Source: Piscinibacter aquaticus (lineage in GTDB: Bacteria; Pseudomonadota; Gammaproteobacteria; Burkholderiales; Burkholderiaceae_C). From it: a DNA stretch of 64,000 nucleotides. The notes below the pieces were generated by a model. It searched no databases and was not told where the DNA came from. It was given only the letters and a program-made list of their open reading frames with translations. The stretch is taken from positions 2,356,001 through 2,420,000 of the forward strand of contig VOPW01000001.1 in assembly GCA_007994965.1 (NCBI GenBank), given 5' to 3'. The translations under genes and the position numbers were made by a program. This document shows, piece by piece, positions 20,428 to 30,043 of the stretch (position 1 is its first letter; the number at the start of each line of letters is the position of its first letter).

Positions 20428-20453
20428 GCCACCGTCTCCGGATGTTCCGGTTG

Positions 20454-20493
20454 ACTTTAGGGTTTGATATTTGAAGTGTCAAGCATCTATACT
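20454..20493. promoter_or_regulatory. Back-to-back kynB / abmA promoters with shared operator palindrome
   Basis: Plus strand: TTGATA (20464-20469), 18 bases, TATACT (20488-20493), directing kynB. Minus strand: TTGACA (20482 to 20477), 17 bases, TAAAGT (20459 to 20454), directing the abmA operon. The 19-base stretch 20464-20482, TTGATATTTGAAGTGTCAA, is an imperfect palindrome (7 of 9 pairs match) whose two ends are the two -35 boxes. A single repressor dimer bound there would block both promoters. The MarR protein encoded in the operon is the natural candidate. Confidence 0.7.
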
Positions 20494-20502
20494 GGAACCA
20501 CG

Positions 20503-21129
20503 ATGAATCGACTTTGGGACATCTCTCCCGTGCTGGGCCCGGCCACGCCGCCCTTCCCCGGCGACCAGGCCTACGAGCAGCGCTGGACGGCGCGCATCGG
20601 CCCGGGCTGCCCGGTCAACCTCTCGGCGCTGACGCTGTCGCCGCATCTCGGCGCGCATGCGGATGCGCCGCTCCACTACGCCGACGGCGCGCCGGCCATC
20701 GGCGAGGTGGCGCTGGAGCCCTACCTCGGGCCGTGCCGCGTGATCCATGCGATCGGCTGCGGCCCGCTGATCCGGCCGGAACACATCGGCCACGCGCTGG
20801 AGAAGCTGCCGCTGCGCGTGCTGGTGCGCACCTGCGAGCGCGCGCCGACCACCTGGTCCGACGATTTCAGCGCCTACGCGCCCGAGACGCTGGAACTGCT
20901 CGCCGCGCGCGGCGTGCAGCTGGTGGGCATCGACAGCCAGTCGGTCGACCCGGCCACCAGCAAGACGCTGGACAGCCACCATGTGCTGCTGCGCCACGAC
21001 CTGCGCGTGCTGGAAAACCTCGTCCTCGACGACGTCCCGGCCGGAGACTACGAACTCATCGCGCTGCCGCTGAAGCTGGCCCATGCCTGTGCCAGCCCGG
21101 TGCGCGCCATCCTCCGAGAACTCGCATGA
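20503..21129 (+). CDS. kynB: Kynurenine formamidase (arylformamidase)
   Basis: Zinc-dependent hydrolase converting N-formylkynurenine to kynurenine and formate; 208 residues, cytosolic. The KynB/cyclase family metal motif is [12 protein letters not shown], and later GIDSQSVDP and [20 protein letters not shown] are typical of KynB. ATG 20503 is the start: it lies about 10 bases after the -10 box, so the mRNA may have almost no leader. Its stop overlaps the kynU ATG (ATGA). No frame break. Confidence 0.95.
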   Translation: MNRLWDISPVLGPATPPFPGDQAYEQRWTARIGPGCPVNLSALTLSPHLGAHADAPLHYADGAPAIGEVALEPYLGPCRVIHAIGCGPLIRPEHIGHALEKLPLRVLVRTCERAPTTWSDDFSAYAPETLELLAARGVQLVGIDSQSVDPATSKTLDSHHVLLRHDLRVLENLVLDDVPAGDYELIALPLKLAHACASPVRAILRELA

Positions 21130-22401
21130 CACTCACCCGACAGGACACCCTCGCGCTCGATGCGCAGGACCCGCTCGCCCCGCTGCGCCGGCAGTTCCGC
21201 CTGCCCGAGGGCGTGATCTACCTCGATGGCAACTCGCTGGGCGTGCTGCCGGCGGCCGCGCCGGCGCGCGTGGCCGCCGCGGTGCAGCAGGAATGGGGCG
21301 AAGGCCTGATCCGCAGCTGGAACAGCGCCGACTGGGTGACGCTGCCACGGCGCGTGGGCGACAAGATCGGCCGGCTGGTCGGCGCCAGACCGGGCGAGAC
21401 GCTCGCCGGCGAATCGACCTCGGTGAACCTCTACAAGGTGCTCGCCGCGGCGATCCTGCTGATCAAGCAGCAAGGCGACGCCTCGCGGCGCGTGATCGTC
21501 TCCGAGCGCAGCAACTTCCCGACCGATCTCTACATTGCCGAAGGCCTGGCCCGCCAGCACGGCTTCGAGCTGAAGCTGGTGGAGCCCGATGACGTCGCGG
21601 CGCACTGCACCGCGTCGCTCGCCGTGCTGATGCTCACCCACGTGAACTACCGCACCGGCCGCATGCACGACATGGCGGCGCTCACCCGCACGGCCCACGC
21701 CGCCGGCGCGCTGACGATCTGGGACCTGGCGCATTCGGCCGGCGCCGTGCCGGTGGACCTGAATGCCGCAGAGGCCGACTTCGCGATCGGCTGCGGCTAC
21801 AAGTACCTCAACGGCGGCCCGGGCGCGCCAGCGTTCCTGTGGGCCCACCCGCGCCATCTGCAGACGATGGAGCGCGAGGATCTGTGGCAGCCGCTGTCCG
21901 GCTGGTTCGGCCATGCTGCGCCCTTCGACTTCACGCCGCAGTACCGGCCGGCCAGCGGCATCGCCCGCTTCGCCTGCGGCACGCCGCCGGTGCTCGGCCT
22001 GACCGCGCTCGAGACCGGTGTCGACACCGTGCTGGCCGCCGAGCCGCTGGGCGGCATGGCGGCGCTGCGCCGCAAGTCGCTGGCGCTGACCGATCTGTTC
22101 ATCGCGCTCGTCGAGCAGCGCTGCGCCGGGCACGGGCTCTCGCTCGTCACGCCCACCGAGCATGCGATCCGCGGCAGCCGGTCAACCTCGCCCGCGCCGA
22201 GGGCGGCTATGCCATCGTGCAGGCACTGATCGCGCGCGGCGTGATCGGTGATTTCCGCGCGCCGGACGTGCTGCGCTTCGGCTTCACGCCGCTGTACACC
22301 AGCTTCGCCGAGGTGTGGGACGCGGTCGAGCATCTGCGCCGGTGCTCGAATCGGGCGAGTGGAAAGCGGCGCGCTTCAACCAGAAGGCGGCGGTGACATG
22401 A
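21126..22401 (+). CDS. kynU: Kynureninase
   Basis: PLP enzyme of aminotransferase fold type I that cleaves kynurenine to anthranilate and alanine, about 424 residues. Family motifs are [14 protein letters not shown] at the N-terminus, the PLP-aspartate region [15 protein letters not shown], the Schiff-base lysine in [14 protein letters not shown], and [13 protein letters not shown] near the end. Breaks are near 22180 and 22332; restoring CCAGG at the first gives RGSQVNLA, matching the conserved RGSQV of kynureninases. It overlaps both neighbours by four bases, so kynBUA is one unit. Confidence 0.95.
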
Positions 22402-23251
22402 CCTGCCCCTTCCATCACGAAGGCGAGCGCATCGTCGCCGACGAAGGCGCCAAGCTCGATTTCTCGCGCGACATGAGCTACGGCGACTACCTGCAGCTCG
22501 ATGCCGTGCTCAATGCGCAGAAGCCGCTCTCGCCCGACCACAACGAGATGCTCTTCATCGTGCAGCACCAGACCAGCGAGCTGTGGATGAAGCTCATGCT
22601 GCACGAGCTGTCGGCAGCGGTGGCGCACGTGGCGAAGGACGATCTCGGCAGCGCCTTCAAGATGCTGGCGCGCGTCAGCAAGATCATGGAGCAGCTGGTT
22701 CACGCCTGGGACGTGCTGGCCACGATGACGCCGCCGGAGTATTCGGCGATCCGGCCCTACCTGTCCAACAGCAGCGGCTTCCAGAGTTGGCAGTACCGCT
22801 GCATCGAGTTCATGCTGGGCAACAAGAATGCGGCGATGCTCAAGCCGCACGGCCACCGGCCCGATCTGCTGGCCAAGGTGGAAGCGGCTGGCGCGCGCCT
22901 TCGCTGTACGACGAATCGCTGCGCCTGCTGGCGCGCCGCGGCATTGCCGTGCCGGCCAGCCACCTGGAGCGGGACTGGACGCAGCCCTACCCGGCCAGCG
23001 ATGCGGTCGAGCAGGCCTGGCTCACGGTGTACCGCGATCCGAAGCAGCACTGGGATCTGTACCAGCTCGGCGAGGAGCTCACCGACCTGGAAGACGCCTT
23101 CCGACTCTGGCGCTTCCGCCACGTGACCACCGTCGAGCGGGTGATCGGCTTCAAGCGCGGAACGGGCGGCACCAGCGGTGTCGGCTACCTGCGCAAGATG
23201 CTCGACACTGTCCTCTTCCCAGAGATCTGGAAACTCAGGACCGACCTCTGA
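22398..23251 (+). CDS. kynA: Tryptophan 2,3-dioxygenase
   Basis: Heme dioxygenase opening the indole ring of L-tryptophan to N-formylkynurenine, about 284 residues, tetrameric and cytosolic. Conserved regions are [56 protein letters not shown], and the C-terminal heme-ligand region [17 protein letters not shown] with [10 protein letters not shown]. One base is missing near 22893 (expected [10 protein letters not shown]). Last gene of kynBUA, ending in a strong hairpin. Together with kynB and kynU it completes tryptophan to anthranilate. Confidence 0.96.
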
Positions 23252-23270
23252 GCTTGGCTCTGAGGTCGGT
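23240..23270. terminator. Terminator between kynA and the convergent chemoreceptor gene
   Basis: ACCGACCTC (23240-23248) pairs with GAGGTCGGT (23262-23270); inside, GAGC pairs with GCTC across a T-T mismatch and a TTG loop. This 13-bp stem overlaps the kynA stop codon and ends 8 bases before the stop of the minus-strand receptor gene, so it can serve both genes. Confidence 0.7.
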
Positions 23271-23278
23271 GAGTCCGG

Positions 23279-25026
23279 TCAGAAGCTCTGCCAGTCGTCG
23301 CCGGCGGCGACGGGCTCGATCTTCTTCGGCGCGGCCGGCGGCACACTGGCCGACTTGGTCGGCGCCACCTTCGGCGCCTTGGCGACGACCGGCTTGACCA
23401 CCGGCTCCGGCGCGGGCGCCGCGGCATGGCTGGCCGCAGCGATCGACTCGCCGTGCGCGAGCTTGAACACCGCCACCGCCTGCACCAGCTGCTGGGCCTG
23501 CTGCTTCAGGCTCTCGGCCGCAGCCGCGCTCTCTTCCACCAGCGCGGCGTTCTGCTGCGTAGCCTGGTCCATCTGGGTGACGGCCTGGCCCACCTGCTGA
23601 ACGCCCGAGCTCTGCTCGACACTGGCCGAGCTGATCTCGGCCACGATGTCGCTGACGCGGCGGATCGAGTCGACGATCTCCTGCATCGTCTGCCCAGCGC
23701 GGTCGACCAGCGCGGTGCCGCGCTCGACGCGCTCCACGCTCGCGCCGATCAGCGCCTTGATCTCCTTGGCGGCTTCGGCGCTGCGCTGCGCGAGGCTGCG
23801 CACCTCACCGGCGACCACCGCGAAGCCGCGGCCCTGCTCGCCGGCCCGCGCAGCTTCCACCGCGGCGTTCAGCGCCAGGATATTCGTCTGGAAGGCAATG
23901 CCGTCGATCACCGTGATGATGTCGGCGATCTTCTTGCTGCTGTCGTTGATGTCCTTCATCGTCGACACCACGGGCCGACCACCTCGCCGCCTTCGACGGC
24001 CACGCTCGACGCGCCCAGCGCCAGCTGGTTGGCCTGCTTGGCGTTGTCGGCGTTGTTGCGCACGGTGGAGCCGAGCTGGTCCATCGTCGCGGCAGTCTGC
24101 TGCAGTGCGCTGGCCTGGTGCTCGGTGCGGCTGGACAGATCCTGGTTGCCCTGGGCGATCTGCGCGCTCGAGATGGCCACGTTCTCCGAACCCTGGCGCA
24201 CCTTGCTCACCGCATCGACAGGCCGCGCTGCATGGTGGCCGGGCGGGCCATCACGCTGGTGCTGTCGCCGGGCGCACCTGGATGCGCGTGGTCAGGTCGC
24301 CTTCGGCCACCGCGCGCGCCACTTCGGCGGCTTCGCCCGGCTCGCCGCCGAGCTGGCCGATCAGGCGACGCGTGATCAGCCACGACATCGACACGCCCAG
24401 CACCAGCGTCAGCGCCAGCAGCGAGATCACCAGCGTGCGCGCCTTCTGGTAGACGCCATCGACGTGCTCCGCAGCCTTCTCGCCGCCCGAGAAGTTGTAC
24501 TTGTTCAGCGCCTCGAGGGCCGAGATGGTCTCGTCGAAGCCCATGCTGGCCAGGCCGTCGCTGATGTCGGCGGCATCCTGCTGGGCCTTGTCGCGGCCGA
24601 GCTTGACCACCTTCTTCTGCGCGTCGGCATAGCTCGCCCAGCCCTTGCCCAGCGCGGCGAAGAGCTTGCGCTCGTCGTCGCTCTGCACGAGCGGCTCGTA
24701 GGCGGCCAGGGCCGCCGCGGCGGCCTTGGCGCTCGCGGCCAGCTTGTCTTCGTACTCGGCGTGGTAGCTGGTGTCGGTGGCGCGGCTGTGCTTCATCTCG
24801 AAGTCGCGCGACTCGACCACCGCGGCGCGGAACGCCGCGATGTGCCCGACGCCCTGCAGCCACTTCGAATTGAGTGCGTCCGACTCCTGGTCGACTGGCG
24901 CAGGCCGAGCAGCGCCGAGACGCCGATCACGGTGGTGAGAACCAGCACCGCGAAGAAGGCCGCGAACAGCTGCTGGCCGACGCGGAGCCGCCCGAAGGCG
25001 GCGCCCAGGCTGGAGATGTACTTCAT
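23279..25026 (-). CDS. Methyl-accepting chemotaxis protein with C-terminal CheR/CheB-type tail
   Basis: Inner-membrane chemoreceptor of about 582 residues. It has an N-terminal helix ([20 protein letters not shown]), a four-helix-bundle type periplasmic domain, a second helix ([20 protein letters not shown]), HAMP, and a signalling domain with the hairpin [20 protein letters not shown]. An Ala/Pro-rich linker leads to DDWQSF at the C-terminus, resembling the aromatic pentapeptide that docks CheR and CheB. Frame breaks are near 24895, 24275, 24222 and 23972; at 24895 and 24222 restoring the lost G of CCAGG or CCTGG gives LRQVDQES and RGLVDAVSKV. The Cache protein gene lies 43 bases upstream and probably shares its transcript. 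Confidence 0.92.
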
Positions 25027-25069
25027 GGGATGTTCCGGCTGGAGAGCGAGAGGTTCAACCCGTCAACGA

Positions 25070-25558
25070 TCACTTCTTGTGGCCGACGTAGCTGGCGCCG
25101 ATGATCTTGCCGCTGCCATCCTTGATCGGGTTGTAGCAGGAGTCGTAGGGCGTGCCGAGCACGTCGATCGTGCCGCAGAACTGCTGGCCCTTGGAGACGG
25201 CGTCGTAGGCGGCATTGCGCGCGAGCTGCGTGCCCACGCCGCGCTTGCCTTCCGGCGTCAGCACGTTGGTGCTGACGCGCACGAACTCGTCGCCGTTCTT
25301 GACGAACACGGTGGCCGTCGCGTTGTGCGCCTTGCGCACCGCGTCGACGACGTCGTAGTTGTTGTTGATCTTGCGCTCGCCGAAATAGAGGCCCGGCACG
25401 TCCTTCTCGCCGGCCTTCTCGGTGCCGTTGACCTTGGGTGCGCCGATCTTGGCCGGGCGGGCGTCGAGGTCGGCGATGGTGGCCTTGGGGTCGTTGGCGT
25501 GGGCGCTGGACGCGGCGGCAACGAAAGCGGCGGTGGCGAGGATGGCGGTGAACTTCAT
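25070..25558 (-). CDS. Secreted single Cache-domain protein
   Basis: 162 residues with a clear Sec signal peptide (MKFTAILATAAFVAAASSAHA, cleavage after AHA), so periplasmic. The mature part resembles the small Cache fold found as the extracellular part of chemoreceptors and kinases: VDAVRKAHNATATVFVKNGDEFVRV, then VLTPEGKRGVGTQL and a final DGSGKIIGASYVGHK. It has no membrane anchor or signalling domain. It is encoded just upstream of a chemoreceptor with a helical-bundle sensor, suggesting a periplasmic ligand-binding partner for it (inference). A ribosome binding site (CAGGAG) precedes the ATG. No frame break. Confidence 0.8.
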   Translation of the reverse strand: MKFTAILATAAFVAAASSAHANDPKATIADLDARPAKIGAPKVNGTEKAGEKDVPGLYFGERKINNNYDVVDAVRKAHNATATVFVKNGDEFVRVSTNVLTPEGKRGVGTQLARNAAYDAVSKGQQFCGTIDVLGTPYDSCYNPIKDGSGKIIGASYVGHKK

Positions 25559-25617
25559 GGCGACTCCTGTCACGATCAGGGAAATGGGCGTGCAACTGCG
25601 CACGCCTCTCGGCCGCT

Positions 25618-25644
25618 GTTTCGGAGCTTGTGACGGGAACTTGA
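25618..25644 (-). promoter_or_regulatory. Candidate FliA (sigma-28) promoter for the Cache-chemoreceptor operon
   Basis: Minus strand: TCAAGTTC (25644 to 25637), exactly 11 bases, then TCCGAAAC (25625 to 25618). Six of eight and five of eight positions match TAAAGTTT and GCCGATAA. The leader to the ATG at 25558 would be about 55 bases. Weaker than the cheW promoter, but spacing and context fit. Confidence 0.45.
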
Positions 25645-25705
25645 GCCTGATCATCACGTTGCGTCAGTCGAGAGCGTGAAGGGCGACCGATACAATTTGT
25701 CCTCG

Positions 25706-26569
25706 ATGAGCTTCTCCGACCGATTCGCCGTCTTTCCCCAGTACCTGCTGCCCAAGCAGGCGCTGACCCGATTCGCCGGCCGCGCGGCCGGCTTCGCCGC
25801 CGGCGAGTGGACGACGACGGCGATCCGCCGCTTCGTGGCGCGCTACGGCGTCGACATGAGCGAGGCCGCCGATCCGGAGATCGCGAACTACGCCACCTTC
25901 AACGACTTCTTCACGCGCGCGCTCAAGCCCGGTGCGCGCCCGCTGGCCGATGCACCGTGGCTGTGCCCGGTGGACGGCACGATCAGCCAGTTCGGCGCGA
26001 TCGAAGGCGATCAGTTGCTGCAGGCCAAGGGCCATCGCTACAGCACCACGGCGCTGGTCGGCGGCGATGCGGCGCTGGCCGGGCGTTTCGAGGGCGGCCA
26101 GTTCGCCACGCTCTACCTGAGCCCGCGCGACTACCACCGCATCCACATGCCCTGCGCCGGCCGGCTGACGCGGATGATCCACGTGCCGGGTGCGCTGTTC
26201 TCGGTCAACCCGACCACCGCGCGCGGCGTGCCGGGGCTGTTCGCGCGCAACGAGCGCGTGGTGTGCGTCTTCGAATCCAGGCACGGCCCGTTCGTGCTGA
26301 CGCTGGTGGGCGCCACGATCGTCGGCAGCATGGCCACCGTGTGGCATGGCGTCGTCAATCCGCCGCGCAGCGGCACGCTGCGTGAGTGGAGCTACCCCGA
26401 GCGCGGCGCCGGCGAGGTGTCGCTGGCGCGCGGCGCCGAGATGGGCCGTTTCCTGCTCGGCTCGACGGTGGTGCTGCTGTTCCCGAAGAACACGCTGCGC
26501 TTCAACCCCGAATGGGCGCCCGGCCGGGCGATCCGCATGGGTGAAGCGATGGGCACGGCGGCAGCCTGA
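25706..26569 (+). CDS. psd: Phosphatidylserine decarboxylase
   Basis: Membrane-associated enzyme making phosphatidylethanolamine; it self-cleaves to form a pyruvoyl group. The 287-residue protein has the cleavage site LGST (RFLLGSTVVLLFP), PVDGTISQFG and the YLSPRDYHRIHMP region with its conserved histidines. ATG 25706 (MSFSDRF) is chosen; an upstream in-frame ATG at 25676 would add ten unconserved residues. TACAAT at 25691-25696 could be a -10 box but would leave only a few bases before ATG. No frame break. Confidence 0.95.
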   Translation: MSFSDRFAVFPQYLLPKQALTRFAGRAAGFAAGEWTTTAIRRFVARYGVDMSEAADPEIANYATFNDFFTRALKPGARPLADAPWLCPVDGTISQFGAIEGDQLLQAKGHRYSTTALVGGDAALAGRFEGGQFATLYLSPRDYHRIHMPCAGRLTRMIHVPGALFSVNPTTARGVPGLFARNERVVCVFESRHGPFVLTLVGATIVGSMATVWHGVVNPPRSGTLREWSYPERGAGEVSLARGAEMGRFLLGSTVVLLFPKNTLRFNPEWAPGRAIRMGEAMGTAAA

Positions 26570-26803
26570 ACGGCCGAGCGCACCTCGACGCCGCGGTTCC
26601 GGCAGACTTTCACGGCAGCAGTTCACGGCGCACGCCGGGCCAAGGGCCGCGAGGCCGACTCACCGCTCAAGATCGGCGACGACCAGCCGATCAGTTGTGA
26701 TTCGCAAGTCGCACCCGATGACGACCCCTCCGACCGCGCCTCAAGGCGACGCTGCCGTGCGCCGAACACCCGTGCGGCTGCAGGGCGAGCTCGGGCTGCC
26801 CGC

Positions 26804-29134
26804 ATGAACACCCTGCCCGCCCTCGACCTGCGCGGCATTCGCGCCGGCGTCAGCGCGATGTACGACGGTGCCGATCGCGCGTCGGCCCAGTTGCGCGGTG
26901 CGCAACTCGCCACCATCCTGCGCCTGACGCCCTATGCGATGCTGGCCAACGTGGGCAGCGCGCTGGCGGTGCTGTGGGCCTTCCGCGATCCGCTGCCGGC
27001 CGGGCTGCTGTGGTGGTTTGCCGCGCTGCTGGCGGTGGCCACCGTGGCCACGCTGAACTGGTGGCAGCACCGCCGCCGGCGGCTCGAGACGGCGTCGCCT
27101 CGCGCCGCGCACCGGGCCACGCGCAACGCCGCGCTGCTGGCCGGCGTATGGGCCGTGGTGCCGCTGGTGTGGTTTCCACAGGCCACGGCGGCGCAGCAGA
27201 TCCTGGTGGCCACGCTCTTCACCGGCATGCTCAGCGCAGGCACGTTCATGCTGGCGGCGCTGCCGCATGCGGCACTGGCCTACGCAGCCGTCTACACGGT
27301 CGCCGCGCTCGGTGCGCTGCTGCGCACGCCCGGCCAGGATCTGATCGGCGTGATCGGGCTGATCACGCTGTATTCGCCGATGGTGATGCTGGGCGCGCTG
27401 GCCGGCTGGCGCAAGTCGGCCGCGCTGATCGCCTCGCAGAAAGAGGCGGTGCGCCAGGAGCGCATGCTCTCGGTGCTGCTGCAGGATTTCGAGCAGCATG
27501 CCGACGAGGCGCTGTGGGAAACCGGCAGCGGCGGCCACCTGCAGCACCTCTCGCCGCGCCTGGCCGAACTGCTCGGCGTGACCGAGGACGACGCCCGCAC
27601 GCTGCCGCTGCTGGCGCTGCTCGAGCGCCGTGCGGTCGAGGGTTTCGAGGTGCTGCAGCGTGCGCTCGACGACGGCGCTCCGTTCCGCGAACTGCGGCTC
27701 GCCGTGCGGCGCGGCGACGGCGCGCGCCACCTCGCCTTCAACGGCAAGCGGCTGCTCGACGAACGCGGCCGCACGCTCGGCTGGCGCGGCGTGATCGCCG
27801 ACATCACCGACAAGGTGGCCAACGAGCGCCAGCTGCGCCAGCTGGCGCACACCGATTCGCTGACCGGCCTGGCCAACCGCTTCATGCTGCGCGATGCGCT
27901 CTCCGGCGCGCTGCGCCAGGGCCGGCCGGGTGCGTTGCTGATGGTCGACCTCGACCACTTCAAGCGCGTCAACGACGACCTCGGGCACAGCGCCGGCGAC
28001 GAACTGCTCAAGTGCATCGCCCAGCGCCTGCGCGACAGCCTGCGCACCGGCGACATGGTGGCACGCCTCGGCGGCGACGAATTCGCCGTGGTGATGACGC
28101 ATTCCGGCGAGGCGCAGGAGGCTGCCGCGCTGGCCGACCGCCTGATCGATGCGCTCCAGTGGCCGGTCGACGTCCAGGGCCGGCATCTGCGCGTCGGCGC
28201 CAGCGTGGGCATCGCCCTCTTCGATGGCGCCGAGACGGGCGTGGACGACGTGCTCGTGCAGGCCGACACGGCGCTGTATGCCGCGAAGGAAGACGGCCGC
28301 GGGCGCCACGCCTTCTACACGCCGGCGATGGGCGAGCACAGCCGCCGCCGCGTGGCGGTGGAAGAAGGCCTGCGCCACGCGCTGCTGCACGAGCAGCTGT
28401 CGCTGCACTGGCAGCCGAAGGTGGACATCCAACGCTGGACCATCGTCGGCGCCGAGGCGCTGATGCGCTGGGATCACCCGGTGCTCGGGCGCGTCAACCC
28501 GGCCGAGTTCATCCCGGTGGCCGAACAGACCGGCCTGATCGACGACCTCGGCCGCTGGGCGCTGCAGGAGGCCTGCCGCACCGCCGCCGGGCCGCTGGCC
28601 GGCGTGTGCATCTCGGTGAACCTGTCGCCGGCACAGCTGCGCGACGCGCGCTTCGTCAACCACGTGCGCGATGCGCTGCGTGAGTCCGGACTCAACCCGG
28701 CGATGCTGGAGCTGGAGATCACCGAGTCGGTGCTGATGGAAGACGTGCAGGGCGCGCTCGACCAGCTGCATGCGCTGCGCGGCCTGGGCGTACGCGTGGC
28801 GCTGGACGACTTCGGCGTCGGCTACTCGTCCCTCGCCTACCTGCGCCGCTTCCCGTTCGACACGCTGAAGATCGACCGCGCCTTCGTGCACGAGGTGCTG
28901 GCCCGCAAGGACGCCCGCGCGATCGTGCAGATGATCGCGCAGCTGGCCGCCACGCTGGGCATGCGCACGGTGTGCGAAGGCGTGGAGACGGCGCAGCAGC
29001 TCGCCGTGGTGGCCAAGGCCGGCTGCCACGAGGTGCAGGGCTACCTCGTCTCGCCGCCCAAGCCGCTGATCGAGCTGCAGAAGTTCCGCGCCGCGTGGCA
29101 GCCGCACGCGCCGGAGATGAACACGCTGCACTGA
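26804..29134 (+). CDS. GGDEF-EAL dual-domain c-di-GMP protein with membrane sensor
   Basis: 776 residues, unbroken. The N-terminus has about five or six membrane helices (LLWWFAALLAVATVATLNWW, LVATLFTGMLSAGTFMLAAL, LIGVIGLITLYSPMVMLGAL), then a PAS-like segment ending WRGVIADITDKVANE at about residue 345. The diguanylate cyclase domain keeps the active motif RLGGDEFAVV at about 426, preceded by DSLTGLANRFMLRD. The phosphodiesterase domain keeps AEALMRWDHP, VNLSPAQLRD, LEITES and DDFGVGYSSLAYL, so both catalytic sets look intact. Whether it makes or degrades c-di-GMP cannot be read from sequence. The 234 bases upstream contain no recognisable gene. Confidence 0.93.
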   Translation: MNTLPALDLRGIRAGVSAMYDGADRASAQLRGAQLATILRLTPYAMLANVGSALAVLWAFRDPLPAGLLWWFAALLAVATVATLNWWQHRRRRLETASPRAAHRATRNAALLAGVWAVVPLVWFPQATAAQQILVATLFTGMLSAGTFMLAALPHAALAYAAVYTVAALGALLRTPGQDLIGVIGLITLYSPMVMLGALAGWRKSAALIASQKEAVRQERMLSVLLQDFEQHADEALWETGSGGHLQHLSPRLAELLGVTEDDARTLPLLALLERRAVEGFEVLQRALDDGAPFRELRLAVRRGDGARHLAFNGKRLLDERGRTLGWRGVIADITDKVANERQLRQLAHTDSLTGLANRFMLRDALSGALRQGRPGALLMVDLDHFKRVNDDLGHSAGDELLKCIAQRLRDSLRTGDMVARLGGDEFAVVMTHSGEAQEAAALADRLIDALQWPVDVQGRHLRVGASVGIALFDGAETGVDDVLVQADTALYAAKEDGRGRHAFYTPAMGEHSRRRVAVEEGLRHALLHEQLSLHWQPKVDIQRWTIVGAEALMRWDHPVLGRVNPAEFIPVAEQTGLIDDLGRWALQEACRTAAGPLAGVCISVNLSPAQLRDARFVNHVRDALRESGLNPAMLELEITESVLMEDVQGALDQLHALRGLGVRVALDDFGVGYSSLAYLRRFPFDTLKIDRAFVHEVLARKDARAIVQMIAQLAATLGMRTVCEGVETAQQLAVVAKAGCHEVQGYLVSPPKPLIELQKFRAAWQPHAPEMNTLH

Positions 29135-29148
29135 GCCCCAAGGCTCAG
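29131..29148. terminator. Bidirectional terminator hairpin
   Basis: CTGAGCC (29131-29137), loop CCAA, GGCTCAG (29142-29148): a perfect 7-bp stem overlapping the stop codon of the GGDEF-EAL gene and lying 5 bases from the stop of the convergent BKACE gene. Confidence 0.65.
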
Positions 29149-29152
29149 CCGC

Positions 29153-30024
29153 TCATCCCCGAAGGCCGAGCATCGCCCTCGCCTGCTGCGGGCTCGCGAT
29201 CTCGCGGCCGGCGCGGCGCGCGCAGGCCGCGAGTGCCTCGATCAGCGCGCCATTGCCCGGTGCACGCTCGCCGCCGGGCAGGTAGAAGGTGTCTTCCAGG
29301 CCGCTGCGCAGCATGCCGCCGAGTTCGGCGGTGCGCTGGTGCACCGGCCAGATTTCGGCGCGGCCGATCAGCGTGGTCTGCCAGACGCTGCCGGGCTTCA
29401 CCCAGCGCGGCAGCAGCGCCAGCAGATCGGCATCGCAGGGCATGCCCGAGGCCACGCCCATCACGAAGTTGTATTCGGGCGTGCCCATCTCCGGCTTGAG
29501 CATGCCGGCCTCGAGGTACATGCCCACCGAGCGCACGATGCCGACGTCGAAGCACTCGAACTCCGGTGCGTGCCGCACTCGGCCATCACGTCGAGAAACT
29601 GCTGTACCTTGGGCACCGGGTTGTCGAACACCATCGGCGGCCGAGGCCCACTGGCCGTCGGACTTGATCTTCAGGTAGTTCAGGCTGCCGGCGTTGCAGG
29701 CGGCGATCTCCGGCTTCACGCGGCGGATGCAGGCGGCAGGGCCGGAGATGTCCTGCCGATCACACCGGTGGTCAGGTTGATGATGACGCCGGGGCAGGCC
29801 TCGCGGATCGCCTTCACGATCGCTTCGGCCACGTCCGGATCCCAGCTCGGCAGGTGGCCCATGCCCGGCTCCTGCGCGCGCAGGTGCACATGCATGATGG
29901 CTGCGCCGGCATTGAAGGCGTCGCGCGCCTCGGCGGCCATCTGCGCCGGCGTGACCGGCACCGGGTGCTGCTTCGGATCGGTGAGCACGCCGGTCAGCGC
30001 GCAGGTGAGGATGGCGGGGTCCAT
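29153..30024 (-). CDS. BKACE-family beta-keto acid cleavage enzyme (DUF849)
   Basis: Family founded on 3-keto-5-aminohexanoate cleavage enzyme: zinc enzymes that react a free beta-keto acid with acetyl-CoA to give acetoacetate and a new acyl-CoA. About 290 residues. The start reads AILTCALTGVLTDPKQHPVPVT, the zinc His-x-His is in AIMHVHLRAQEPGMG, then INLTTG and, near the end, GLEDTFYLPGGERAPGNGALI. Breaks are near 29737 (CCAGG restores IGQDISGPAA), 29640 and 29575. It lies 19 bases after the carboxylase alpha subunit gene, last in the atu-like operon. Its probable substrate there is the free beta-keto acid released by the lyase step (inference). Confidence 0.85.
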
Positions 30025-30043
30025 CGGGTTGCCTTCCGTGTTT

